This document shows, piece after piece, positions 1 to 8,531 of a stretch of DNA of 64,000 nucleotides (position 1 is its first letter; every line of letters starts with the position of its first letter). The notes below the pieces were generated by a model, which worked only from the letters and a program-made list of their open reading frames with translations, made no database searches and was not told where the DNA came from. Origin of the DNA: Acidimicrobiia bacterium (lineage in GTDB: Bacteria > Actinomycetota > Acidimicrobiia > Acidimicrobiales > CAIXPF01); assembly GCA_947476745.1 (NCBI GenBank), contig CANJRG010000005.1:1-64000 (forward strand). The letters are read 5' to 3'. Position numbers and translations under genes: made by a program.

Positions 1-7
1 CCCTGTC

Positions 8-27
8 TGTCAGGGTGGGGTGAGGCA
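8..27. repeat. Left terminal inverted repeat of the IS3 element
   Basis: TGTCAGGGTGGGGTGAGGCA. It pairs imperfectly with 1528-1546 on the other strand; the outer TGTCA and inner TGAGGCA blocks are identical and the G-rich middle differs. Confidence 0.8.
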
Positions 28-77
28 CCGGCGTAGCCGGATCATCTGACCCGACGGGGCGAGACAGGAAGTCGATC

Positions 78-515
78 GTGACGTTCACGACTGCAGCGTT
101 GAATGGCAACGCCCACACTGGGGTGATGGCTGATGATGACATCGACCCGGCCGAGCGGCCGCGGCGACGGAGTTTCACCGCGGGGTACAAGGCCGAGATC
201 TTGGCCGAGTACGACTCGTGGCCGAAGGGTTCCGAGGAGCGAGGCGCGATCTTGCGTCGTGAAGGCTTGTACAGCTCCCACATCGCGGAATGGCGCAAGC
301 AGGCCGAAGCCGGGGCCCGTGAGGGCCTGGCCCGCAAGTCGAAGAAGCGCCGGTCGGCTGAGGAGGTCGAGCTCGAGCGGCTCCGAGCGCGCAACGCCCG
401 GCTCGAGACCGAGCTCGTCAGGACGAAGACCGCGTTGGAGATCACGGGAAAAGTGCACGCGCTCTTGGAGCAGCTCTCCGAGAGCGCTGACACCGAGCCG
501 AGGTCGAAGCCGTGA
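78..515 (+). CDS. IS3-family transposase OrfA (DNA-binding subunit)
   Basis: 145 aa. OrfA proteins of IS3 elements bind the terminal repeats through a helix-turn-helix and carry a leucine-zipper region. Here the N-terminal half (RRRSFTAGYKAEILAEYD, then ILRREGLYSSHIAEWRKQ) is the usual transposase_8/HTH pattern, and the C-terminal half (about residues 85-135) is a Glu/Arg/Leu-rich helix. The GTG start at 78 has AGGAAG a few bases upstream; an ATG at 126 is an alternative. The stop overlaps the GTG of orfB by four bases (GTGA), so orfB could be translated by coupling; I see no obvious slippery frameshift heptamer. Confidence 0.85.
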   Translation: MTFTTAALNGNAHTGVMADDDIDPAERPRRRSFTAGYKAEILAEYDSWPKGSEERGAILRREGLYSSHIAEWRKQAEAGAREGLARKSKKRRSAEEVELERLRARNARLETELVRTKTALEITGKVHALLEQLSESADTEPRSKP

Positions 516-1522
516 TCGACGACAACCTCGCCGACCTTGAAGCGGTGACGGGACTGAAGCGGGCGTGCGAGCTGATCGGCGCGAACCGCTCCACGATCCA
601 ACGCCGACGACGGCCACCGAGGCTGGGGCCGCCGCCGCCTCGGCCGGCGCCGCCGAACAAGCTCACCGAGACCGAACGCCAGCACATCCTGGCCGTGTTG
701 CGTTCCGAGGAGTACTGCGACCTGGCCCCGGCCCAGGTGTGGGCCCGGCTGCTCGATGACGGCGTGTACTTGTGCTCGATCCGCACCATGTACCGGTTGT
801 TGGCCATCGCCGGCGACAACCGCGAACGGCGACGCCAGCGCACCCACCCCGCCCGCAAGCGCCCGGAACTGATCGCCCGGGCACCGAACCAGGTCTGGTC
901 GTGGGATATCACCAAGCTGGCCGGGCCTGAGCGTGGCGTCTACTACGAGCTGTTCGTGATCATCGACATCTTCTCCCGCTACGTCGCCGCCTGGTGTGTG
1001 GCTGAGGCCGAGACCGGGGAGCTCGCGGAAGCGTTCATCGAAGCCGCCCTCGACCGCCAACAGATCACCAAGGGCCAGTTGACGCTGCACGCCGATCGGG
1101 GCTCGTCGATGACTTCGAAGCCCGTCGCGCAGCTCCTTGTCGATCTCGGCGTCGCCCGGTCCCATTCGCGGCCGTCGGTCTCCAACAACAACCCCTACTC
1201 CGAAGCCCAGTTCAAGACTCTCAAGTACTGCCCCGCGTTCCCCGCCCGATTCGGGTCGATCGCTGATGCCCGCGTGTTCTGCGAGGCGTTCTTCGATCAC
1301 TACAACCACGTCCACCGCCACTCCGGCATCGGGCTCCACACCCCGGCATCGGTCCACCACGGCACCGCCACCGAGATCCGCGCTCAGCGTGCAGCGACCC
1401 TCAACGCCACCTACGCCGCCAACCCCGCCCGATTCCGGCACCGACCACCCGCACCACCAAAGCTCCCGACGGTCCCATGGATCAACGAACCCACCCAGGA
1501 AGCACTCATCCAATCCGCATGA
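512..1522 (+). CDS. IS3-family transposase OrfB (DDE integrase domain)
   Basis: 336 aa, normal for OrfB. The N-terminal part holds an HTH_21-like region. The rve integrase core follows with the DDE triad recognisable as WDIT (first Asp), HADRGSSM (second Asp) and SEAQFKTLKY (Glu). The C-terminal segment YNHVHRHSGIGLHTPASVH is typical of IS3 transposases. It starts at a GTG overlapping the orfA stop and ends six bases before the right inverted repeat. No frameshift or internal stop is seen, so it is probably an active enzyme. Confidence 0.92.
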   Translation: MIDDNLADLEAVTGLKRACELIGANRSTIQRRRRPPRLGPPPPRPAPPNKLTETERQHILAVLRSEEYCDLAPAQVWARLLDDGVYLCSIRTMYRLLAIAGDNRERRRQRTHPARKRPELIARAPNQVWSWDITKLAGPERGVYYELFVIIDIFSRYVAAWCVAEAETGELAEAFIEAALDRQQITKGQLTLHADRGSSMTSKPVAQLLVDLGVARSHSRPSVSNNNPYSEAQFKTLKYCPAFPARFGSIADARVFCEAFFDHYNHVHRHSGIGLHTPASVHHGTATEIRAQRAATLNATYAANPARFRHRPPAPPKLPTVPWINEPTQEALIQSA

Positions 1523-1527
1523 GAACT

Positions 1528-1546
1528 TGCCTCATCCCCCTTGACA
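1528..1546. repeat. Right terminal inverted repeat of the IS3 element
   Basis: TGCCTCATCCCCCTTGACA, the imperfect inverse of 8-27. It lies just after the orfB stop codon, as expected. Confidence 0.78.
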
Positions 1547-1583
1547 CGTTCCGCCCGACGTGCAGGCCCGCACCGCGTCGCAC

Positions 1584-1612
1584 CGCGTCGGGGAACCTTG
1601 CTCCCCGACGCG
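1584..1612 (-). terminator. Hairpin downstream of the kinase gene
   Basis: An 11-bp perfect stem, CGCGTCGGGGA / TCCCCGACGCG, with a 7-base loop, about 80 bp downstream of the kinase stop and between it and the IS element. There is no U-tract, which is usual for this GC-rich genome. It probably ends the flhB-flhA-kinase transcript. The rest of 1547-1692 holds nothing I can identify. Confidence 0.5.
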
Positions 1613-1692
1613 CCGCAGCCGCCCGGGCGGACCCGAGCGGCTGTGAGGGACCCTGAAATCGGTGGCGGGCGGACCCTCGCGGGGTGCCGCCG

Positions 1693-2496
1693 TCAGCTTG
1701 CCCGGCGCTCGCCCATGCCGAGGTGCAACGGCCGATGCGCCCGGTCGTCGAACAGCTCGAGGTCCGCTCGGAATGCCGACATCGACGACGGCCGGCGTTC
1801 CGGCTCCCGGGCGGTGGCGCGGTCCAGCAGCGCGATCAGCGCCGGGGGCGGCTCGCCCCGACGACGGCCGGCGCCATGGCGCCCACCGAGCAGCAGTCGC
1901 ATCGTCGCCGCCAAGGCGTAGATGTCGGACTGTGCCGTGAGGCTCATCGTCCGCGACGCCTCGGGGGCGGCCACCGCGAGACTGTCCGCGGCAGCGGGCG
2001 TGTCAAGGCTGAAACTGCATGCCAGCGTGCCCAGACCGAGATCGGTCAGCAGCGGCCGGCCGTCGGCGGACAGCAGGATGTTCGCCGGCTTGATGTCGCG
2101 ATGGAACACGCCGAGATCATGGGCGAGCTCGAGCACCCGCCCGAGCCGGATGCCCAGCCGTACCGCGCTGCGCCACTCGAGGGACCCTCCGGCCTCGACC
2201 AGTTGGGCCAATGAACCGCCGACCGCTTCCTCGAACGCGACATACCAACGGTCATGGCGCGTTCCCCAGCCGACCATGGTGACCATGTCCTCGTGGTGGG
2301 ACAACGCGGTGATGGCCCCGATCTGCTGTTGGAGGCGGGCCGACAGCCGGGCCCGGATCCCTCGCTCGGGCATGATCTTCAACACCATCGCCTGGTCACC
2401 GCGGCGACCCGACAACCGGTAGGCCGTGCCGAAGCCGCCCTCGCCGAGTCGAACCACCCGGGCCTGGCCGGCGTCGATGGGCTGTACCCGTGCCAT
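1693..2496 (-). CDS. Small Ser/Thr protein kinase (eukaryotic-like)
   Basis: 267 aa, essentially a bare kinase domain with no transmembrane or PASTA region. Visible motifs in order: glycine loop GEGGFGTAY (about residue 18), VLK lysine (about 39), catalytic loop HRDIKPANIL (about 132-141), DLG in place of DFG (LTDLGLG), AAPEA in place of APE, and SDIYALA. The catalytic HRD aspartate, the asparagine and the metal-binding aspartate are all kept, so it is probably active. Its ATG overlaps the stop of the upstream membrane gene by one base (TGATG), so it is the last gene of the flhB-flhA operon. A role in tuning flagellar assembly or motility is inferred from position only; the target is unknown. 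Confidence 0.85.
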   Translation of the reverse strand: MARVQPIDAGQARVVRLGEGGFGTAYRLSGRRGDQAMVLKIMPERGIRARLSARLQQQIGAITALSHHEDMVTMVGWGTRHDRWYVAFEEAVGGSLAQLVEAGGSLEWRSAVRLGIRLGRVLELAHDLGVFHRDIKPANILLSADGRPLLTDLGLGTLACSFSLDTPAAADSLAVAAPEASRTMSLTAQSDIYALAATMRLLLGGRHGAGRRRGEPPPALIALLDRATAREPERRPSSMSAFRADLELFDDRAHRPLHLGMGERRAS

Positions 2497-2762
2497 CAGT
2501 TGATCGACCCCTCGCCGTCATCGAACTCGCGGTCGCCGGACGCGTCGTCCACCGGTTGGGGCTGGACCCGCCCAGTGGCCAGCATGGCCCGGCCCAGCGG
2601 CATCGCCACCCGGTCGACCACGGCAAGCAACACCACCGTGAGCAAGGCCCGCTGTGCCGCGACCTCGAGGGTCAGGGCACCGCGCAGCATCAGGACACAC
2701 AACAGGCCGATCACTCCCAGCCCGATCAGGGCCAGGGTCGGGTGCCTCACCGGGGAAGGCAT
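2496..2762 (-). CDS. Small membrane protein, unknown function
   Basis: 88 aa. The ATG at 2762 lies inside the 3' end of the FlhF-like gene (16-base overlap) and the stop touches the kinase start, so all three are translationally linked. It has two hydrophobic stretches, roughly residues 9-25 (LALIGLGVIGLLCVLMLRG) and 36-56, then a polar acidic C-terminus (DREFDDGEGSIN). I do not recognise a family. The position between an FlhF-like protein and a kinase at the end of the export-gate operon suggests a membrane accessory of the flagellar base or of the kinase; this is inference. Confidence 0.7.
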   Translation of the reverse strand: MPSPVRHPTLALIGLGVIGLLCVLMLRGALTLEVAAQRALLTVVLLAVVDRVAMPLGRAMLATGRVQPQPVDDASGDREFDDGEGSIN

Positions 2763-5203
2763 GAGCGGATGGCGAGCATGAGCTCGATCGAGCTGGCGAG
2801 ACGGAACTGGCCGTCCACGAAGATGTACCCGGGCACGAAGCCCAGCAGACCGGCCCGGATGATCGCGCTGGCCGAGTGGGCGTCGGAGCCGGAGAGGAAC
2901 ACCCCGGATGCACCCTCGGCCCGGCTCACCGGCGCAGGAACGTTCTCCCGGATGAACAGCTCGACCGCAGACATCCAATCGGCATCGACCCGCAGGTCGA
3001 GCCGGCCGAGCGACTCGATGGCAACGGGGGGAAGCCCCATCGCCGCCAGGTTCTCCAGCGACCACTGCGGCTCGCCGCCGAGGGCGAGTTCGGTCGAACC
3101 CGACTCGTCGAGGCCGAAGGACAGCATCCGGTTGGTGAGCTCCGCACTGCGGACCGGCTGGCGAGCCAGCCCACGGGAAGAGCTGAGCGAGGACATCAGC
3201 CCGGCGCTGCTCTTCGTCGCAGTTGCATCGGGGCCGGGAGCAACAAGCTCGATGGCGGTGCCGGCCGTCGCCCCAGCACGGTGGGCCTGAGCACCCGAGG
3301 CGTGGTCGCGGCGGGACAGGTCCCGCAGACGCCGACGAGTGCGTCGCAGACGGGGGCTTTCGACGGTGGGCTCGGCCCGAGCCTCGGGGACCGAACGCAG
3401 ATCCACGTCCGGCTGAACCTGGCCGGCGCGCTCGGACCGCTTGGGCAGCGGCGCCTCGTCGTCGGCGTCGCTTTCAGCGTCGACGAAGCGCTCGTCCTCA
3501 CGAGCCGACACGAGCCCAGCGGCACGGTCACCGACCAGGTCGATCACCGCGGTGCCGGCATCGACGGCATCGTCGGCGCTGACCCACTCGGCATCGACGA
3601 TGTCCTCCTCGAAGGCGGGCACCGCACGGCGGGACCAGTTCGCCAGCGGCGCACGCGCCGTGTCGGACTCCGTGCTGCGTGCGCCGAGCTTGCACTCGCG
3701 GTCCGCGAGCCATGCCGCGGCGACCTCACGCTCCGCCTCGAGCCGACGGCGCATCTCGGTGGCCTCGGCCTCGGCCCGCTCGGCCCGCTCCCGTTCGAAG
3801 CGAGCCTGCACGTCGGACTCGCGGCGCAGCGCAGCCTGGCGGTCGAGCTCCTTGAGGCGGGCCCGCTCGGCGGCAAGTCGCATCGCCTGCAGTTCCGCCG
3901 CCTCGCGTTCCTCGGCCAGTACACGTTCGGCTTCGAGACGCCTCGCCTCGAGCCTGTCGGCCTCCGCACGCTCGGCCAGTGCCCGCTCGGCCTCGAGACG
4001 GACCGCCTCACGGCGTTCGGCCCTGCGTCGCTCGGCTTCGAGACGGGCCGCTTCCTCCCGCTCGGCGGCCAAACGCTCGGCTTCGAGACGGGCTGCTTCC
4101 TCCCGCTCGGCGGCCAAACGCTCCGCCTGGCGGCGCTCGGCCTCACGGCGCTCGGCCAGCAACTGTTCGACCTCAGCCCGTTCCACCTCACGGCGGGCCT
4201 GCTCGACGCGCTCGGTGGCCAGACGGTCGGCCTCGAGACGCGCTGCTTCAGCCCGTTCGGCCGCGAGCTGCTCGACGAGCGCCCGCTCGGCCAGCAGCTG
4301 GGCCTGATCCTCGTCGCGACGACGCTGATCCTCGCGCTGCTGGCGTTCCCGCTCGCGTCGCTCGGCCTGCTGCTGGAGCAGATCGGCGCCGCGATCGGCG
4401 AACTCGTAGGCGTCGCCCGCATCGTCGAGCAGGCTGGCACTCCGACCGGCAGCGGCACGCTCGGCCGCCTTGCGAGCGGCACGGGCAAGGGCGTCGGCGC
4501 TCGCACCGGCCACCGGGATCGCCGGCGTCGGCACCCGGGTGGGGCGGACCGCACGAGCAGTACCGCGGCTCGTCGTACCGGCGCCGCTCGCCGGCTCGGC
4601 AAGGTCCTCAGGTGCCACCACCGCACGGGTCAACCGTGCTGCGCTCGGAGTGAGGTCGGCCGGGGCCGATCGCCGTACCGGCCGGTCCGCGAGCGACGCC
4701 AGGACGTCGTCGTCGACCTCGGAACGCATCGAGCGCAGGTCGAGCGACGGCAGGGTACCGGCCGGGCTCGCCCGGCCGCCGCGCCCGGCCGACGGCCCGG
4801 CGTTCGTGCCGTAGCCGCCTGGCCCGGGGGCGAGGTCGGCGTCGCCGAAGACCGAACGGCCCGGGTCACGCAGTTCGGAGCCCGAGTTGCGCTCGCGCTC
4901 GCCGGACTGCCCGAAGCTGCCGCGGTGCTGGTCGGCCTCGAGCCGCTCGATGTTGTCGATGAGACCGGCGAGCACGCCGCCGAACTCACCGTCGGTGCTG
5001 CTGGTGTCGATCATCGGCGTCTGGCTGCCGGCGAGGACATCCACCTCGAAGCGTACCTTCGAGCCGAAGCCCAAGGTTCGCTTCGAGGTCACTCGCCGGG
5101 CTCGAACCACCGTGAGGTCACGCCCCAGCTCGGCCGTAGCCAGCTGGAGCGCTTCCTCAATGGTCGACCCGCTGAATTGGTGCATCGTGCCGCTCAAGGT
5201 CAA
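2747..5203 (-). CDS. FlhF-like protein with long coiled coil and degenerate P-loop
   Basis: 818 aa. The N-terminus (STIEEALQLATAELGRDL, then VVRARRV) resembles the N-terminal domain of the flagellar GTPase FlhF; TLGFGSK also recalls Jag_N domains. Residues about 240-500 are an almost uninterrupted Ala/Glu/Arg coiled coil with repeated EAERLAAEREEAARL units. The C-terminal 130 residues resemble the SRP-type N domain (LENLAAMGLPPVAIESLG) running into GVFLSGSDAHSASAI where the FlhF P-loop GxxGxGKT would be; the protein ends about 40 residues later, so GTP hydrolysis is not expected. The start is TTG at 5203 with GGAG upstream, overlapping flhA by 47 bases; an ATG at 5185 is an alternative. It may be a polar-localisation scaffold rather than a GTPase. 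Confidence 0.65.
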   Translation of the reverse strand: MTLSGTMHQFSGSTIEEALQLATAELGRDLTVVRARRVTSKRTLGFGSKVRFEVDVLAGSQTPMIDTSSTDGEFGGVLAGLIDNIERLEADQHRGSFGQSGERERNSGSELRDPGRSVFGDADLAPGPGGYGTNAGPSAGRGGRASPAGTLPSLDLRSMRSEVDDDVLASLADRPVRRSAPADLTPSAARLTRAVVAPEDLAEPASGAGTTSRGTARAVRPTRVPTPAIPVAGASADALARAARKAAERAAAGRSASLLDDAGDAYEFADRGADLLQQQAERRERERQQREDQRRRDEDQAQLLAERALVEQLAAERAEAARLEADRLATERVEQARREVERAEVEQLLAERREAERRQAERLAAEREEAARLEAERLAAEREEAARLEAERRRAERREAVRLEAERALAERAEADRLEARRLEAERVLAEEREAAELQAMRLAAERARLKELDRQAALRRESDVQARFERERAERAEAEATEMRRRLEAEREVAAAWLADRECKLGARSTESDTARAPLANWSRRAVPAFEEDIVDAEWVSADDAVDAGTAVIDLVGDRAAGLVSAREDERFVDAESDADDEAPLPKRSERAGQVQPDVDLRSVPEARAEPTVESPRLRRTRRRLRDLSRRDHASGAQAHRAGATAGTAIELVAPGPDATATKSSAGLMSSLSSSRGLARQPVRSAELTNRMLSFGLDESGSTELALGGEPQWSLENLAAMGLPPVAIESLGRLDLRVDADWMSAVELFIRENVPAPVSRAEGASGVFLSGSDAHSASAIIRAGLLGFVPGYIFVDGQFRLASSIELMLAIRSCLPR

Positions 5204-7274
5204 TCACTCCCACGGGTTCAATGTGCAGGGACTTCGCCAGCTCGGGGTACGCCAGTACCGCCAGCTGCGGGCGAGAGGGGGCGAGCATCTTGCGCATCAC
5301 GGGGCGCAGCTGCTGGCTCACGATCACGGTCGGGCTGATCCCGAGGTTCTCGACGTCGACGATCGTGCGATCGAAGGCGACGAGGAGGTCTTCGATCCGC
5401 TCCGGCGGAACCGAGAGGAACGGACCGGTCGGACCGGTCTGCACCGCCTCGAGCAGATGACGTTCGAGCATGGGCTCGAGGGTGATGACGTGCAACACAC
5501 CGTTCTCATCGGCCACCTGAGCGGAGATGGCGCTGGCCAGCGCCACCCGGGCGGCGGACACCAGCTCCTCGACCACACGGGTTTCGCGGGCCTTGGAGGT
5601 GATCGTCTCGAGGATGGTGACAAGGTCTCGTACCGGGACCTGCTCCCGCAGCAGACCGCGCAGCACGGCCTGGACCTCGGCCAGGCTGAGGCTGTCGGGC
5701 GAACCGATGTCAGCGACCACCGCCGGGGCCTGTTCCTTGACCGTGTCCAGCAGCTGTTGGGTGGCCTGACGGGTGAGCAGCTCGGGGGCGTTGCGCCGCA
5801 CCAGCTCGGCCAGGTGGGTCACGATGACGGTCCCACGGTCGATCACGGTGGCGCCCTGGGCCTCGAGGTGGCCGGCGAGGTCGGCGGTCACCCAGTAGGC
5901 GGGCAGGCCATAGACCGGCTCGCTGGTGGGCGTGCCCGGAATCGGCAGCGTCGCACCATCGGCGAGCACCAGGACCTGTCCGGGAGGCGCCGTTCCCCGG
6001 CCGGCCTCCACGCCTTGGACCCGGATGACGTAGGTGCTCGACGGCAGTGAGATGTCGTCACGGGTCCGCACCAGCGGTATCACCAGGCCCAGTTCACGGG
6101 CGATCTGACGACGCAACGACTTGACCCGGTCGAGCAGACCACCGCCGGCACCTTCCACCAGGTCGTAGAGGTCTGGGGCGATCTCGAGCTCGAGCGGCTC
6201 GACGAGCAGCTGGGCGGCCAGGCCGTCGGGATCCTCGGATGGGACCGGGTCACCCTCCTGGGTTCCCTGCTCGGCCGGCGAGGCGAACGGCTTCTCGGTG
6301 CCGGCCGGGTCGCTGCGGCGGCTGGCCACCACACCGAGGGTGAAGGCAATCACCAGGAACGGGATCTTGGGCAGGCCCGGCAGCAGCGCCATGGCCCCCA
6401 TGATCGCGGCGGCGATACCCAGCACCCGGCGGCTCTGCAGCAGCTGGCGGAACAGGTCGCCACCGAGGCCGTCGTCGTTGTCGGAGCTGGCCCGGGTGAC
6501 GATGATGCCCGATGCCACCGAGATCAGCAGCGCGGGGATCTGCGAAACGAGACCGTCACCGACCGCGAGCAGCGAGAAGCGCTGCACCGACTCGCTCACC
6601 CCGAGGCCCTGCTGCAGGACGCCGACGGCGATACCGCCGAGCAGGTTGATGCCCACGATGATGAGGCCGGCGACGGCGTCGCCCTTGACGAACTTCGAGG
6701 CACCGTCCATTGCTCCGTAGAAGTCGGCCTCCCGGCCCACCTCGGCCCGGCGGAACTTCGCCTCCGCCTCGGTGATGAGGCCGGCATTGAGGTCGGCGTC
6801 GATGGCCATCTGCTTACCGGGCATGGCGTCCAAGGTGAACCGGGCGCCGACCTCGGCCACGCGTCCCGCACCGGCGGTGATCACCGAGAACTGGATGACC
6901 ACCAGGATCAGGAAGATCACCAGACCGATGATGATGTTGCCGCCGACCACGAACCCGCCGAAGGCCTGGACCACCTCGCCGGCATAGCCCTTGCTGAGGA
7001 TGGACCGGGTGGTCGACACGTTCAGCGCCAGGCGCACCAGCGTGGTGACGAGCAACAGGGCCGGGAACACCGAGAACTGCAGCGGTTCCCGGATGACCAT
7101 CGCCGTGACGATGATCAGCACCGAGATGGCCAGGTTGGCCGAAAGCAGCAGGTCGATCACCGCCGGCGGCAGGGGCACCACCATCACCAGGACGATGGCG
7201 ACGATCATGAACGGGATGCCGATGACGGCGAAGCGCCCCCGCAAGTCCGAAACCCGGGAAGGAGCCTTGCTCAT
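5157..7274 (-). CDS. flhA: Flagellar export gate protein FlhA
   Basis: 705 aa, normal length. FlhA forms the nonameric export gate of the flagellar type III secretion apparatus. The N-terminal half has about eight membrane helices and the FHIPEP-family signature LDAMPGKQMAIDADLN between helices; the C-terminal half (about 340-705) is the cytoplasmic domain that docks substrates and chaperones. The ATG overlaps the flhB stop by four bases (ATGA), so the two are co-translated. The 3' end overlaps the FlhF-like gene, which may also be coupled. Confidence 0.97.
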   Translation of the reverse strand: MSKAPSRVSDLRGRFAVIGIPFMIVAIVLVMVVPLPPAVIDLLLSANLAISVLIIVTAMVIREPLQFSVFPALLLVTTLVRLALNVSTTRSILSKGYAGEVVQAFGGFVVGGNIIIGLVIFLILVVIQFSVITAGAGRVAEVGARFTLDAMPGKQMAIDADLNAGLITEAEAKFRRAEVGREADFYGAMDGASKFVKGDAVAGLIIVGINLLGGIAVGVLQQGLGVSESVQRFSLLAVGDGLVSQIPALLISVASGIIVTRASSDNDDGLGGDLFRQLLQSRRVLGIAAAIMGAMALLPGLPKIPFLVIAFTLGVVASRRSDPAGTEKPFASPAEQGTQEGDPVPSEDPDGLAAQLLVEPLELEIAPDLYDLVEGAGGGLLDRVKSLRRQIARELGLVIPLVRTRDDISLPSSTYVIRVQGVEAGRGTAPPGQVLVLADGATLPIPGTPTSEPVYGLPAYWVTADLAGHLEAQGATVIDRGTVIVTHLAELVRRNAPELLTRQATQQLLDTVKEQAPAVVADIGSPDSLSLAEVQAVLRGLLREQVPVRDLVTILETITSKARETRVVEELVSAARVALASAISAQVADENGVLHVITLEPMLERHLLEAVQTGPTGPFLSVPPERIEDLLVAFDRTIVDVENLGISPTVIVSQQLRPVMRKMLAPSRPQLAVLAYPELAKSLHIEPVGVIDLERHDAPIQRVDH

Positions 7275-8338
7275 GCCGCACCTGCCCCGGTGTTCCGCCG
7301 GTTCGCCGACCGGTACACGACGGCGAGAACTTCAGCCACGGCCTGATAGAGCTGCACCGGGATCACTTCTCCGATCTCCACGTTGTGGAAGAGCGCACGG
7401 GCAAGGGGTTTGTTCTCCCGGACCGGCACGCCGGCCTCTGCGGCGAGCTCACGGATGCGGGCCGCTATGTGCCCGGCACCCTTGGCCACGACCTTCGGTG
7501 CCACCGAGTCCGCCTCGTAGCGCAGGGCCACGGCGAGGTGGGTCGGGTTGGTGAGCACGACGTCGGCACGGGCCACCTCGGCCATCATGCGCATCCGCGA
7601 CATCTTGCGCTGGCGGGCCCGGATCTCGCTCTTGACCATCGGGTTCGCCTCGGTCTGGCGGGCATCGTCCTTGACCTCTTGCTTGGTCATGCGGAGGTCC
7701 TTGCGGTAGCGGCGCAACGCCAGCGTGCCGTCGATCCCGCCGGCCACCACCGACACGCCCACCACGGCGATCAACAACGCCCAGATGGCGTTGCCCACGC
7801 TGCTGACGAACACCTCGAGGCTGGAGGGGCCCTCGAACACCACCGCCACGAATCGATCCCACATGGCGAAGGCCACCGCAGCGAGGGCGGCGAGCTTGAG
7901 CACCAGGCGCAGCAACTGGCCGGCCTGGCGCGGCGAAAACAGGCGCTTGATCCCCGGGAAGGGGTTGAGTCCCTTGAACTTGGGTTTCAGCTGGTGGCCG
8001 TTGAACTGGACGCCACCGAGCATGGCCCGGGCGGCGATCGCGGCGGCGACCACACCACCGACCAGCGGGACCAGCAGCAGCACACTGTCGAACGCCATGC
8101 TCTGCAGGCTCGCCAACGCCAGGGCCGGATCGCGGGGATCGGCCGCCGCCATCGTCTGCTCCCAGCCGTCGACCAGGGTCGAGCCCATCCGTCCCATGAG
8201 GGCCGGCAACAGCAGCACGGCAGCGATCAGGGTGAGGGCCTGAGGCACCTCGGTTGAGTTGGGTAGACGGCCTTCCCGGCGAGCCTCGCGGAGGCGTCTG
8301 CCGGTTGGCTGTTCTGTTTTTTCGTCGCGTCTCGCCAC
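7271..8338 (-). CDS. flhB: Flagellar export switch protein FlhB
   Basis: 355 aa. FlhB is the substrate-specificity switch of the export apparatus and autocleaves at Asn-Pro of an NPTH motif, present here at residues 264-267 (LTNPTHLAVALRY). N-terminal EKTEQPTGRRLREAR, four membrane segments and the cytoplasmic domain are all in place. The start is GTG at 8338. It is the first gene of its transcript: a terminator-like hairpin (8501-8531) separates it from fliL. In related actinobacterial clusters fliR precedes flhB; here it does not. Confidence 0.96.
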   Translation of the reverse strand: MARRDEKTEQPTGRRLREARREGRLPNSTEVPQALTLIAAVLLLPALMGRMGSTLVDGWEQTMAAADPRDPALALASLQSMAFDSVLLLVPLVGGVVAAAIAARAMLGGVQFNGHQLKPKFKGLNPFPGIKRLFSPRQAGQLLRLVLKLAALAAVAFAMWDRFVAVVFEGPSSLEVFVSSVGNAIWALLIAVVGVSVVAGGIDGTLALRRYRKDLRMTKQEVKDDARQTEANPMVKSEIRARQRKMSRMRMMAEVARADVVLTNPTHLAVALRYEADSVAPKVVAKGAGHIAARIRELAAEAGVPVRENKPLARALFHNVEIGEVIPVQLYQAVAEVLAVVYRSANRRNTGAGAA

Positions 8339-8408
8339 CGGAACGAACCTGCGTCATCTCCGGGACCGGTCAGGTCCACGGTTTGCTCGCTCGTCCTTGA
8401 GGGGAACC

Positions 8409-8426
8409 GAGCCGATCCATCGGCTC
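8409..8426. repeat. Perfect inverted repeat upstream of flhB
   Basis: GAGCCGATCCATCGGCTC, two 8-base arms around a 2-base centre, about 70-90 bp upstream of the flhB GTG. A further GCCGAT copy lies about 20 bp away (8438-8444, minus strand). It could be an operator or part of the flhB promoter, since GCCGAT is also the core of the sigma-28 -10 element, but no CAAA/CAAG box lies 15 bp upstream of either copy. The 8339-8564 gap otherwise contains only the fliL terminator and shows no remnant of fliM, fliN, fliP, fliQ or fliR that I can recognise. Confidence 0.4.
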
Positions 8427-8500
8427 AGCCTTAGTCATCGGCCTGTCGGTGGGGGCAACTGAAGCGCGGAAACGAACTCATTGCGACGAAGGCCGCGAAA

Positions 8501-8531
8501 CGGACCCCGGGGGATGGCCCTCCGGGGTCCG
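8501..8531 (-). terminator. Hairpin ending the flgB-fliL operon
   Basis: CGGACCCCGG / CCGGGGTCCG, a 10-bp stem with an 11-base loop, followed on the minus strand by TTT. It begins about 35 bp after the fliL stop, so the long flagellar operon appears to end at fliL and flhB must have its own promoter. Confidence 0.6.

Larger units (their letters stand above)
8..1546 (+). mobile_element. IS3-family insertion sequence
   Basis: A complete element of about 1.54 kb. The left end (8-27) and right end (1528-1546) form imperfect terminal inverted repeats: left TGTCAGGGTGGGGTGAGGCA, and right, read on the minus strand, TGTCAAGGGGGATGAGGCA. Two overlapping genes in the orfA-orfB arrangement fill the inside, which is diagnostic of IS3-like elements. 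Only seven bases of left flank are in the window and no target-site duplication is evident, so the exact outer boundary could be off by a few bases. Both genes look intact, so the element may still be mobile. Confidence 0.88.

Noticed and set aside
2876-5338. 820-codon open frame on the plus strand, antisense to the FlhF-like gene
   Set aside because: Mirror of the Ala/Glu/Arg coiled coil; its product is Leu/Gly-rich with no domain, and the minus-strand frame has the FlhF-like ends and operon overlaps.
8341-8460. Sigma-28 promoter of flhB
   Set aside because: GCCGAT cores occur, but none has CAAA or CAAG 15 bases upstream as at the other four sites.
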